Below are positions 37,804 through 48,505 of a stretch of DNA of 64,000 bases, in pieces; position 1 is the stretch's first letter; each line of letters begins with the position of its first letter. Position numbers and translations under genes: made by a program. The notes beneath the pieces were generated by a model. It did not search any database. It saw only the letters and a list, made by a program, of their open reading frames with translations, and was not told the origin of the DNA. The stretch lies in the NCBI GenBank assembly GCA_025526915.1, contig JAHLKH010000003.1, forward strand, positions 1 through 64,000. The letters are read 5' to 3'. The stretch is from Entophlyctis helioformis (lineage: Eukaryota; Chytridiomycota; Chytridiomycetes; Chytridiales; Chytriomycetaceae).

Positions 37804-39705
37804 CTAGACAACATTGTGAGCCCATGCGCTGTTGACGCTGTCGTGGTTGTCGGGTGGCAGATACGTCAGTGGCACAGCAGCAGCAAGCGGGCTTGTGACG
37901 CCAGTGTGGCTGGCATCTGCAGCGCCGTGGTAGTGGAGAGCCGATGCCGTGTGTGGCCCCCGTGCTGGTGATCCGTAGCCACTGTCGTTGGACAGCTCGC
38001 GAGAATGGCCGGTCGCAGAGGCGCCGGCGGCTGCAGGCACGTTGACGGATATGGCGAGCGCGGGCTTGGCGGCATATGCATCAAAGGACAATGCGGCGGA
38101 CGAGCTGCGGATGGGAATGGCGGGCGACGATGGCGGCAGGGACGACGGTGCACCAAAGGCGGCGATGCGGTTGGTGCTGCCGGCGTCTGTCGCGGGGCGA
38201 TGCGATCCGTCCAGGTGGGAGGCAAACATCACAGCGTCCGAGGTGACGGGCGAGCTGTGCTGCGTGCGGGGTATGGTGTGGGGGCTGGACGGGATCGCGC
38301 CAGCGTCGTTGACCGAGTCGGTGCTTGCATTGGCGAGGCTGCCCAGGCCCGAGTGGACGCTTTCGTCCAAGCGGGACAGCAGCAGCTCGTCCGACGGCGG
38401 GAGCAGCGGAAGCGACGGTGACGGCCGAGGAGCCCGGGCCAAGGGCGGAGCGAGTTGCTGCTGCTGGTGCGGCTGTGACGCCAACGTGGCCAACGACGAT
38501 GACTGTGACGATGCCAGCGACGATGACAACGACGATGAGAGCGACAGCGATCGCGGCGGCGGAGGAATGGGCGGAGGCAGCTGACTGGCCCAGTCTGCGC
38601 TGTGTGGTGGTGGAGCAGGCTTGGACGTCAGCGACGCCGACGACGAGGCGCTCTTGAGCGACGCCCACGACGACGAGATGGCGTTGACGAGGCCCGAGCG
38701 CGCCGACACGGATCTGCGCGGCGGCTGGTGCTGCGGCAGTTGCTGCGGCAGTTGCTGCGGCAGGGCGTACACGCTGCCGTCTGCGGCCGGCTCGGGCAGC
38801 GACGGGTCGGCAAACTGCACATGCTTGATGGATCCCGACGGAGAGGCGTATCCCGAGCCGTGGGCGGCGGCCATGATGCCGTGGCCGTGGCCGTGGCCGC
38901 TGCTGCTGCTGTCGCTCGCGCTGCTGGCATGGCGGCCATGGCGGCCATGGTGGGCAGCCCCCGTTGATGGTGGCCCGCTCACGGCGCCGGTCGCTGCCGG
39001 TGCACGCCCGCTGCTGATCGCCGCAGATGAGTGTCGCGGCAGCGATGATGGCGACGACGATGACGACGATCCGCTCGGCTGCATGGCCGGGGCAGCTTCA
39101 CCAGCGTCGGCAGCGTCGTCCAGCGACGGGTCGAGCAGATGGTCAAAGTCGCTCGACAGCTGCCAGTCGGGCACGAGCCCCACCGCGCTCAGCTCGGCGT
39201 CGTGCACGGCTCGCTTGGTCGTCTTCCTGCTGGGCGGGTGCGTGCCGTCTGCGGAGGATTTGCGGCTGCCGCCCGTGACGGCGGCCATGGCAGCGGCAGC
39301 GGCGGCGGCGGCAGCAGCAGCGGGCAGAATGGGCGAGAGCGTTGCTGCCGACGACGACACCGACGACGACGCCGACGAGACGGACGAGACCGCCGACAGC
39401 GACGGCGAGTGCGAATGGGAGTGCAGCTTGAGCGACAGCTTGGACAGCCGCTCGGACACCGACTCGGACGCTACCGACAGGATGGACGGCAGCGAGCTGC
39501 TCCTCTTGCGGCTCAGGCCCGGTGCGTGTCCGTAGCCGATGCTGCTGTTGCTGCCGATGCTGCCCATGCCGATGCCCAGCGTGCTGCTGCCCAGCGTGCT
39601 GCTGCTGCTGCTGCCCATCATCGCTGCGTCGGAAAGCGTCGACGACGTCTCGTACATGGAGCGGATCGGGCCTTGCAGGCGGTTGGGTGCGCGGGACCGG
39701 TCCAT
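37804..39705 (-). CDS. Ser-rich disordered protein, unknown function
   Basis: One uninterrupted 633-codon exon from ATG 39703-39705 to the stop at 37804. Family not recognised. Ser, Ala and Pro dominate, with long Ser runs, a poly-Ala block near residues 135-147, GHGHGHGI, LPQQLPQQLPQHQPPRR and a PPPIPPPPR proline stretch. RKRSSSLPSI, SRKTTKRAV and RRSVSARS look like basophilic kinase or 14-3-3-type sites. The better-ordered stretches are DAELSAVGLVPDWQLSSDFD and HVQFADPSLPEP. No signal peptide or membrane helix, so probably a cytosolic or nuclear scaffold or signalling protein. Although GC-rich and low in complexity it is not frame-broken, unlike several neighbours. Confidence 0.75.
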   Translation of the reverse strand: MDRSRAPNRLQGPIRSMYETSSTLSDAAMMGSSSSSTLGSSTLGIGMGSIGSNSSIGYGHAPGLSRKRSSSLPSILSVASESVSERLSKLSLKLHSHSHSPSLSAVSSVSSASSSVSSSAATLSPILPAAAAAAAAAAAMAAVTGGSRKSSADGTHPPSRKTTKRAVHDAELSAVGLVPDWQLSSDFDHLLDPSLDDAADAGEAAPAMQPSGSSSSSSPSSLPRHSSAAISSGRAPAATGAVSGPPSTGAAHHGRHGRHASSASDSSSSGHGHGHGIMAAAHGSGYASPSGSIKHVQFADPSLPEPAADGSVYALPQQLPQQLPQHQPPRRSVSARSGLVNAISSSWASLKSASSSASLTSKPAPPPHSADWASQLPPPIPPPPRSLSLSSSLSSSLASSQSSSLATLASQPHQQQQLAPPLARAPRPSPSLPLLPPSDELLLSRLDESVHSGLGSLANASTDSVNDAGAIPSSPHTIPRTQHSSPVTSDAVMFASHLDGSHRPATDAGSTNRIAAFGAPSSLPPSSPAIPIRSSSAALSFDAYAAKPALAISVNVPAAAGASATGHSRELSNDSGYGSPARGPHTASALHYHGAADASHTGVTSPLAAAVPLTYLPPDNHDSVNSAWAHNVV

Positions 39706-40440
39706 CGTTCGTCAAATGCGTGAGAAGCGCAAGCGTGCACCAGCGCCGCTGACATCTGGGCCTGCAAACGTGCGCAAATCCGCGACTGCAGAATCCAAAA
39801 ATCAAACCCGCAAAACGCGGAAAAATCATGCAAGCTGATCTGGCCTGCTTCTCCTTCTCCTTCTCCTTCACGTCACATGCCCCCTGCCCTTTCCCTGCCC
39901 TTGGCTCTCCTTGGCTCCCTGGCGCACATCTGCCGGCAGCCGCATCGTCGGGCGGACAATCGGAAGGCAGGGCAGGGCCAACCCCGCCCGTGTCCGGGAC
40001 GAAAGCTTGTTGGTGGGGCATCCGTCCGGCCATCCGTCCGGCAAGCGTTCATCTGGCTGGCCACCCTTCATCTGGCTGGCTTTTCACTTTGGATTGCCAT
40101 CACCATTCATTGGCTGTTGAGCCAACAGCGCAGGCTGGCAGGGGTTCACCTTTTCCGACAGCCCCTTGTGACACACCGGCGACTTTGTGTCTGCCATTTC
40201 AACGATTGTGCACGAGACCTGGAACAGCCTCACTCGCCTCTTTGGCTTTCGATTGGGCTCCTGTTGGCTTTGTCATAGCAAGCGTCAACGCCTCCGGACG
40301 ATCAAGCCAGGATCAGGTAAGCCAGCCTGCCCGCCAGCCCGCCAGCCTGCCAGCCGGTCTACCATCGCGCAGTGCACATCCAGGCCTGCCACAACCGAGA
40401 TACAGAGAGAGAGAGAGGGCGGAACCTGACGCTGCTGGCG
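39706..40440. promoter_or_regulatory. 735-bp divergent promoter region
   Basis: Between the starts of the Ser-rich gene (-) and the Rua1-type gene (+). It contains a direct repeat of CATCTGGCTGGC near 40049 and 40069, TTCTCCTTC repeats near 39850-39870, a CCAGCC array near 40320-40355, and GAGAGAGAGAG near 40405. GGTAAGCC at 40316 could be a donor for a 5'-UTR intron. No convincing gene. Confidence 0.5.
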
Positions 40441-43400
40441 ATGGCGGAAGTCGCAAACAGAACAGTGCCGAGCTCCGAACTCGCAGGACACACAATACCA
40501 TCGGCACGTTCACGGCACGAGCAGCCGAGCACCAGATCCAAAGAGCAAGAGCGTCGACCCAAAGCCTGCTTGAACCGCCTTGGAATGACAGCCATCCACA
40601 AGGGCAGCGTCGATGGCTGCATACACACCGAATCGTCAGATGCCCCAACGGGCACAAAAGGAGCATCACCGACAGCTGCAGCCACCATCGGCACCGTCAG
40701 TGCCACGACTGGCAGCAGCAGCAGCAGCATCCCAATTGCCATCGCACACGCAGGAGCACGAGCAGGTGCACGAGTAGGGGCACAAGCAGCAGCCACCACG
40801 TCTGCCCTGCTCCTGGGCCACCCCTATTGGACGAGCGAGGCCCTGCTGGGGAATGCCCTGCAGATGGCGGGCGGATCTGGGCCTGGATGGCTGCATGACG
40901 GGCCGCCGCCGGCATCGCCGTCATTGCCAATGCAGACAAGCCCAGCCGCGGGGTCGCCATCCAGCAGCCTGCTAGATCTCGAGCGCCAGTTGCTGGATCT
41001 GGACGCAACGCACCTGTCCTTCTCCTCCTCCTCCACCTTTTCCAACCGCTGCATCGGCGAGGACAGCATCAGCATCAGCAGCAGCAGCAGCAGCAACAGC
41101 CATCGCGCCTCGAGCAGCAGCCCATTTGACCTGCAGCAGCAGCAGAGCCGCACCCACGAGGCCCATCGACGCAGCCGCACGCAGGCCGCCTCGAGCCCCT
41201 GCCCGCCACGCCCACCACGCCCGGTGCATCCCGCACGCCTGCCGCCCGCCCCGCCCGCAAGGTGCAGCGTCTGTTCACGCCGTCGCTCTCCTCGACACTT
41301 GAAATGGAGCCCGACGCTGCCGTGAGTCAGGCCACCTGCCCCTGCGCTGCACACACACGCACACCACACGCAGACGCACACACACACGTCCCCGTGCCCG
41401 TGCCCCTGGGCCTGCTCGTTCGTGGCCTGCACGCGACTGGCTGGCTTGGCTGGCTGGCTGGCTGGCATTTGCACGCATCCATCTGCACGGTCCTGTGCCT
41501 GTGCGCGGCCATCTGGATGCTGCTGCTATGCCACCGCAGCCACGCCGCTGCAGATCTGCCCGCCTGCAGTGTGCTGCTGCTACTGCTGCTGCCGCTGCTG
41601 CTACTGCTGCTACTGCTGCTGCGCTGGTGCCGCTGCATTGTGCTGCCACTGCTGCCACTGCACGCAACCGCGTCTGGGCAAAGGCGAATAAGCTGCAGCC
41701 CGCGGCGCAGATCTGGCCATGCGCCTGCGTGTGTGCGTGCCTGCCTTGTGCCTGCCTATCTGCGTGTGCCTATCTGCGTGTGCCTTCTGCTCCTGCACTG
41801 CAGCCAGTCACAGATGCTGGCGTCTGCCTCCCTTTCTCCCATCCTCGTGCCCGTGCTGACCCAGTCGCCCTCACTGCTCTGTTCCACTCGGCTCGCTGTT
41901 CACTGCCGATCTGGCCACTGCCGGCCGCCTGCAGCAGCCACGCTCAGGCCTGCCCATGCCCATGCCACGCCAATGCCCACGCCAATGCCCATCACGACCT
42001 CGCCGTGCTGACCGCCGTCCCCAACCCCAGCTCGAGCGCCCCCCAACCACGTCTTCTGGCCCGCCCTCGAGTACGAGCACGAGCACGAGCCGCACGAGCA
42101 CGAGCATCGCGAGCAGTGCCCGCCTGGGGGGCTCGCTTTGCAGCAACATGCCGCTGCCCTTGAACGAGCTGCTGGCTCGGCTCAGCTGCTCGCGTCATGC
42201 TTGACGTCACGCGGCTCCGCGGGCCAGCTTTCGCCGACGCTCCGAGACAACAACCAGCAACAGCAACAGCAGCAACAACCAATGACCGCTGCTCAGATCT
42301 CGTCATCATCAACATTGTCGTCCTCGTCGTCATCTTCATCGTCGTCGCGGCTGCTTCCGCCCGGCCCCGTCGACAAAGCCTCACAGCCCGCATTGGCCAC
42401 ATCTCCCGTTCATGCACCAGCCTCGGGTGCCACCGCCGCCCCAGCCGCCCTTTGCCAAGCCTCTTCCTCCGCCCCATCTGCTGCCTCGATGGCGGGCTCG
42501 GCTGTTGCCACCGCCACCCCCTCCATCTGTGTAACACCCAACGTCATGCTATCGGGCAACAGCGCGTTTCCTCATACCCCAGCACCAGCACCAGCGCCAG
42601 CCTCAGCCTCCAGTGACCACGACGACCCTCCGTTTGGCCTTCTGTCGGCATCCACGACCGCAAACAACAGCACTTATAGCAGCAGGCGCAACAGCAACAC
42701 GGACGAGCAGGCAGATGGCGCGCCGTTGCTGCAGACAGCAAACACGCCGCGTCCAAGCTCGGGCTCCCACAGCATGGCCTACAGCCCGACTTGCCGCACG
42801 TGGGCTTGGGCGTGTCGTCATTGGCACCACCAAGCAGAACATCGTCTGGCCGCTCTACCCCTGTGGCGCGGACGGCAGCGGAATCGTCTGCTTCCACTGC
42901 CACTGCTTCCACTGCTTCTGCTTCCACTGCTTCTGCTTCCACGGTAGCTGCGCGTGCTGGCATTGCACCGTCCGCGCCGTCGAGCACCGACTCTGGCGCC
43001 ACTCGGATCGGCCACGATGATGCGTTCATGGTCCTGGATCAGCCGCCTGATAGCGATGCTCCTCAGCACGCACACGCACGTTCACATGTGCCGTCGTTTC
43101 CCTTGCCGCCGCCATCCTCTCTGCTCTCCAACACGTTCAAGTCGGCCAAGCTGGCGTCTGCATCGCAGCAAGACCATCCCATGGATGCCCACGAAACCGA
43201 CCACCGCGTGCAGCAAAACACGCTGCCCTGCAGCCGCTCCACAGCTCAACGTCGCAACGCCTGGCATCCCCATTGCAAGCGGCACCCACCGCTCTGCAAA
43301 ACGCCCACACTTGGACATCCAGCCACAAATGTCCAGCGGCACACTGCCGGACCATTGCTGGGCAGCAGATCCAGACACCTTCATGGCCACTGCGTCGGCT

Positions 43401-45433
43401 CCAAGCGACCTGGGTCACTGGCCCACTTCCGACGAGCTTTCAAGCTACCTGGCAGCCATGTCGTCGTCGGCCATGCCAGCGTGTCTGCCAGTGTGTCTCC
43501 ACACGACGCCATTGCGCACTCGTGGTCTGATGGATTCCAAGGCGATCGCAGCACATCCAACCACCACAAGCGGTCCAAGACGGTGTCGCTCAACGCCAGA
43601 ATCGGCTCGTCGACTTCGTCTGCTGCTACTACGCGTCGCAACAGCGTCGTCATTGCGATCACACCGAGTCGTTGCCGGCAGTCTACTCCTGGGCCTCTTC
43701 GGTTCCGGTCAACATCGCGGCTGGCTCGACAAACGCTACAGGCCAGTTACCTGCACTGCCTCAGGCTGCCCTTCAGAACCTGACCGTCCAACCATTACCT
43801 GTCGACATTCCTGCGTCTGCGCCGCCGATCCCTCCAACAGATCCAGCTCCCAAACATCCAACCTCGTCGTTTTCGGCCGCCGGCTCTGGAAACATGTTTT
43901 TGCTGCCAGCGCCTCTATCGCTTGCCCCGCCAACCGCAGACATCCAACCGTCTGGCAATCCACAGAAACAGCCTCAAGCAAGCACAGTACCGCCCACCCG
44001 ATGCGCGTTTTGGTCTTCAACCTGCTGTAGGCACAGTGACAGGCGTTCCGTGGGACCAGAGCCATGCCGCTTCGCCCCGCCAACGCCAGTTATCGCTCAA
44101 CACGGGCATGCAGACGCTCGACATTTCAGCGCCGGCGACGCCATTGCTGACAGGGGCCAATTCCAGTGTGCACAACAGCGGTCTCTGGCCCTCAGCCATT
44201 CATCCCACTTTGACGACCATGCTGGGTGTTGGAGGCGACGGAGACACTCTGGCCAATGACAACCAGTCCAATCCCGAGAGCATCACGGCCACGTACAATG
44301 GCCAGCAAGGCATCTCCATCACGCGCCGCGGCAGCATTTCTGATGTCCTGCCATCTGCCCAAGCCCAGTCGCAGCTGTTTATCGGCACGGGTCTCGGTAC
44401 TGATGCCGCGTTTGCCCATGCTCGATCCATCACAAGCATTGCTGCCTTTTCTGATCACGACGCCATGACTATGGGCGACCTGATGCCGCGACGCACGCAG
44501 TCTGTCCGCCACGACCGCATGGCCCTTGGCCAAGCCGACCGCAACAGCAACGTGACAGCATTCTTAACGCCGTTCGACCTTTCCCTGCAGTCGCCGTTTA
44601 CTCTGCACTCTGTGGATCTGCCTTCCGTGTCTGCCAACCAAGCATCGTCGGCAACCCTCACGCACCTGCCTGCTGATACTGAAGTTGCCACATTGCATGG
44701 GCGGGACATGATGTCTGTCAAGACGGAACCAACGCCTGTCGCCAACCACGCAGCCCACGCCCCACAGGCCGTCTCAATGATGCTGAACCCTAAAGCGTCC
44801 CAAGATTTCTTTGCCATGCCGTTCGCGCAATCGTTTGGCTCTGCCCGGTCTCTGATGGGTCAAGCCGCAGACTCGGCGATGAGTGCAATGGACGTGTCCT
44901 TGTCGAGACGCGGCAGCAATGCGTCTGATTTTGGCATGCCATACCACCAGGAGAGCTCGTTCAATCCGATGCATCCAGCCAGTGGCGGAAATGGCGGCAG
45001 CAACAGCAACAGCAGCCACGGCCCAGTCTTGATGGATAGTAGCTCCATCGACGGTTTGGGTCCCTCGCCATTGACGTTTTCGCACCAGTTGGAGTCGGCG
45101 CAGCCTGTGGCGATCCCGCCGGTCCAGCCATGGCAGTCCGCGTTTGCACCGACCTATGACTACTACCAGCAGCACCAAGACTACCAACTTCGCTACTACC
45201 AGTATCAGCATCACCAGCAGCAGCAAAACGAGTACCATGCGCAGTACATTCAGATGCAGATACAGATGCACCAGCCGAACGCCAATGCATCCTCGATCAG
45301 CATGCCGGATACTCACATGATGGACTCGTCCTTTGGCCAGACGTTCACGCCTGTTTCTCCACACACTGCGTTCAATGGCGTGTTTCCTTTTGACCAGCCC
45401 ACCGGGGCGTACGGTACATATCCGACTGTCCAG

Positions 45434-45465
<32 letters not shown>

Positions 45466-47552
45466 GAAACAGCAGCACCAGCAGGATGCTGCCCGTGAAT
45501 CTTCAAGCGCGTACGTTGCTCCAGACGAGATCTTCTTGTCGTTTGACAGCGCGGCTCATCCAGCAGTCAACCACGTGTCCAACAACCATACGGCTTCCAC
45601 GTCAGCGAGTCTGGGCACGAGCGCCAGCGCCAGGCGTGGCAGCATGAGCAGTGTGGATGGCGGCAGCAACTCAAATGGTGTCACCAAGAGTCGCGCCGCG
45701 CCGTCTGTGGGAAGCCGCGTGACATCATCACGCACGAGGGCTGCGGAGAGTGCTTTGGCTGTTGCTACTGCTGCGTCACAGGCTGCTTCAACAGTGGGTA
45801 TGGGATCGCTGTCGCCTGCAGTGCTTGATCCCTCTGGCGGTGCTTCTGTTGGCTCAGAACTTGCCCATGCCGAGACGGGCGTGAACCATCAGGGTGCTGT
45901 GTCCACGCCGGCAGCAGCGTCGACTGAAGGCCGACGAGCCGCAGCTGCAACCAAGACGTTCAAGAGCCCCGGTCCAATCACGACTCTGACGGCACAGGAC
46001 TTTTTGCCGCCCGACAGACGCAACAAGAACGGGGCTGGTAAGGGTCGGCGCGGGTCGCAAGGGCATGTACAGGTGCCTCCACCAGCGTCTGCTCATGGAC
46101 ACGATCATGCTGGCATGACTGGACATCTGCCAGACGCAGGCACTGCCCGCCGATCGGTCGTCTGCCACGATGCACGCCCCGTCTGCAGATGCGTTCCAGT
46201 CCCCGCAGGCCGTGCCGTCCATGCATCGCAAGCCAGACAGACGCCACAGCATTGCGACCCACTCGCCGTTGACTGTCACTCTGCCTTCTCCCGGCCTTTC
46301 TACCTCGTCTCCGGGATCTGCGCCAATTGGTGGCCACGCTGGTGCCGCCGCCGGCCGGCTCTGGCATCGCGTCCACGGCCGCGTCGCAAGTCTCTGCAGA
46401 CGCCCAATGCGTCGGCTGCATCTGCGGTGCCAACTGCGGAGATGGATCTGGCGCTCAGTCCATTCCAGCAGGATCCCGCTACATCAGCATCAGGGTCCGG
46501 CTCAGGGTCTGCAACGCCGACGCAAGGAACGCCTGTTGCTTGTGCGGGCACGGCCATTGGATCGGCTGCGGCTGAACACGAAGGGTCCGACCCGCAGGGC
46601 GACGATCCACGCGAGCAGAAGCTGCGGTTTCCTGACGACGCGTACACGCCACAGTGGGTGCGAGGGCAGGGGCCGCACAAGGAAGGACTGTGCTCGCTGT
46701 GTCCATCGCCTGGACGGTGGCTCCAACTCAAGAACTCTGCATTCTGGTACGTTTGCGTGGATGGGGGGTTTTGCAGACAGCCTAGTGTGCTGACGTGTGC
46801 CGATGGTGTGATGGTGCAGGTACCACAAGCAGTTCACGCACGGCATCTCGTCCATCTCGTGTGTGCCATTCACGCTTCCCAGGCAGACGCGCATCGTGTG
46901 GACCGTCGCCCCAAGCCAGCGGATCGTGGCCGGCATTCCCGACGGGGCGAGTGGACAGGCCGACACGAGTTGCGTTGTGCTCGCATCCGTCGTGCAGCTC
47001 ATGGCTGAAGGCGAGTGCCATTGCTGTGGCGCCTGGGTCGGGCTCCTGAGCGCCAAGCGCCACTCTTGCACCATCCAGGGCTCTGTGCAAGTCCTTGCCG
47101 ATGCCATTGTCAACCATTGCCCAGACGGCTGTGTCAAGGCACGGCAACTCGAAGTGTCCTACACTCCGTCTTCCGCTGCTGGGTTTGGGGCCTCTTACGC
47201 GCAGCCGTCTCTCATCAAGCTGGCCGTTGGATACGACAAGCACGGTCATGTGCTCCTGCCGCCCGTTGTGCTTGCCGTCGCGAAACACATTGCCGACGGT
47301 GCCACAACGCCGCAGGTTGAGCGCGGATCCACGCCGTCGTGGTTCCGCCACGCGTCCAAGTGCCACGACGACTGCAAGAAACGCGGCAAGCTGAGCGACG
47401 ACGGCGCTCTGACGGCATCTGTCCATGCAGCCCCACCTGCCGCACCTGTCGCACCTACCGCACCTGCTGCGGGCGGAAGCAGCGATGCTGTTGCTGATGA
47501 ACGCAACACGGCTCACATGGACACGTCCCTGGAGGGCCAATCCAATGCGTAG
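40441..47552 (+). CDS. Transcription factor with Rua1-type C-terminal zinc-binding domain
   Basis: The 3' part is diagnostic: FPDDAYTPQWVRGQGPHKEG, then LCSLCPSPGRWLQLKNSAFW, then (after an intron, 46747-46819) YHKQFTHGISSISCVPFTLP, GECHCCGAWVGLLS, and TPSWFRHASKCHDDCKKR. This is the Rua1 C-terminal domain, named for the Ustilago regulator of glycolipid genes, with Cys/His zinc ligands. Upstream lie kilobases of Ser/Thr/Gln/Ala-rich sequence with a poly-Gln run (45432-45475), typical of fungal activators. The start is probably ATG 40441 (or 40585), and a donor at 41322 ends the first exon. Between 41.1 and 46.4 kb the coding frame changes repeatedly without usable introns (about 41197, 42157, 42785, 43.2-43.7 kb, 44.0 kb, 46.1-46.4 kb), most sites behaving like one lost base. 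The model upstream of about 44.05 kb is therefore approximate. Confidence 0.75.
45432..45486 (+). repeat. CAG microsatellite (poly-Gln) in the Rua1-type gene
   Basis: An interrupted (CAG/CAA)n run encoding about a dozen consecutive Gln then QKQQHQQ. In-frame and typical of activation-domain poly-Q tracts. Confidence 0.9.
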
Positions 47553-47820
47553 CACATTGCTACAACCCACCTCATTCCGACCTGCACATACACCGACAAT
47601 CATTAGCGACATTTTTCTGTACTGTTTTCCTTTTACATTGGCCGGCCTTGAATGCATCGCCTCTTCAGCATGGATCTGCCAGCAGCTGTTGCTCTGCATC
47701 TCTTGTCATCCATCTCGAACACGACAGCGACGGCCAGGTTTTATATGCCGCACTCTTTCCAACTCCTCGTCAGGATCAGGATCAGGATCAGGGGGGAGTA
47801 GGGGAAGGGAAGGGGAGCAT
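47553..47820. other. Convergent 3' gap
   Basis: Between the stops of the Rua1-type gene and DNPH1. It contains a GGATCA hexamer repeated about three times near 47771-47790, followed by a G-rich run (GGGGGGAGTAGGGGAAGGG). No gene seen. Confidence 0.5.
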
Positions 47821-48426
47821 TCACAGCACCGTATCCAGAAACTCGTCAATCGCCGCACAAGCCTGCGGCACGTCAACATAGAAGCGGAGAGCCACGTGCG
47901 GGTTGCCCGTGACCATGGCCGAGAACCTCGCTCGGTTGGCGGGCGAGTCGGCCGTGTCCGTGCCGGGCGGCAGCCGCATCAGCGCGAGGATCGGCTTGTG
48001 CAGGGATTCGGCGATGCCGAGCTCGTAGCCGACGCCCATGGACGTGACGGTGCATTCGGCAATCACGGCTGTCGAGGCACGCAGCCATGCCATGTCGGTT
48101 TGCCAGATCTGCTCATCGGTCATACGCTGTTTGCATGGTTGAGTGCCAGTGAGTGTGAGTGTGAGTGGGCAAGTGGGCAAGTGGGCGGACAGAGGGGACT
48201 TGCTGATTCGAGCTCGGTGGTGGCCGGTGGGTTGCCGACATGCTCGGTGAGCACTGGTGCACGCCGCTTGATATGCCTGGCAGACCGAGTGAGTGAGTGA
48301 GTGAGTGCCAGTGTGCGAGTGCCAGCGGATGGAGGGTTGGACGCACTCGATGAGGGTGTGGTAGATGGCTGCGTCCTGGATGCCGCCACGGATGGAGCCG
48401 CAAAAGTAGAGCGACTTGTCGGACAT
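47821..48426 (-). CDS. DNPH1: 2'-deoxynucleoside 5'-phosphate N-hydrolase (DNPH1/RCL)
   Basis: Enzyme that cleaves the N-glycosidic bond of deoxynucleoside 5'-monophosphates, a nucleotide-pool sanitiser. Three exons: 48347-48426, 48204-48276 and 47821-48126, giving 152 residues. Family marks: SLYFCGSIRGG at the N-terminus (phosphate-binding loop), VLTEHVG, DMAWLRASTAVIAECTV (the Glu of AE(C/V)T is the catalytic position of the family) and SMGVGYELGIAESLHKPIL. The second intron starts GCAAGT rather than GT; only this GC-AG splice restores frame (LES|RMTDEQIW). Starts at ATG 48424-48426. It follows UPF3 on the same strand with an 80-bp gap. Confidence 0.92.
   Translation of the reverse strand: MSDKSLYFCGSIRGGIQDAAIYHTLIECVQPSIRWHSHTGTHSLTHSVCQAYQAACTSAHRACRQPTGHHRARISKSPLSAHLPTCPLTLTLTGTQPCKQRMTDEQIWQTDMAWLRASTAVIAECTVTSMGVGYELGIAESLHKPILALMRLPPGTDTADSPANRARFSAMVTGNPHVALRFYVDVPQACAAIDEFLDTVL
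48284..48308. repeat. GAGT tetranucleotide repeat in DNPH1 intron 1
   Basis: GAGTGAGTGAGTGAGTG inside the 70-bp first intron of DNPH1, making up about a third of it. Confidence 0.8.
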
Positions 48427-48505
48427 GATGACGAATCTGTTTTCAAAGCTGTGCCAACAGGATTCATTTGCGGATCGGCTTGCATCAGACTATAAAGACG
48501 CATCA

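Noticed and set aside
38621..39535. A 304-codon plus-strand open frame
   Set aside because: Antisense to the single-exon Ser-rich gene; its Asp/Ala/Cys-rich composition mirrors Ser and Arg codons on the other strand.
44774..45478. A Leu-rich minus-strand open frame
   Set aside because: The complement of the poly-Gln (CAG) stretch of the Rua1-type gene; Leu runs are the expected shadow.
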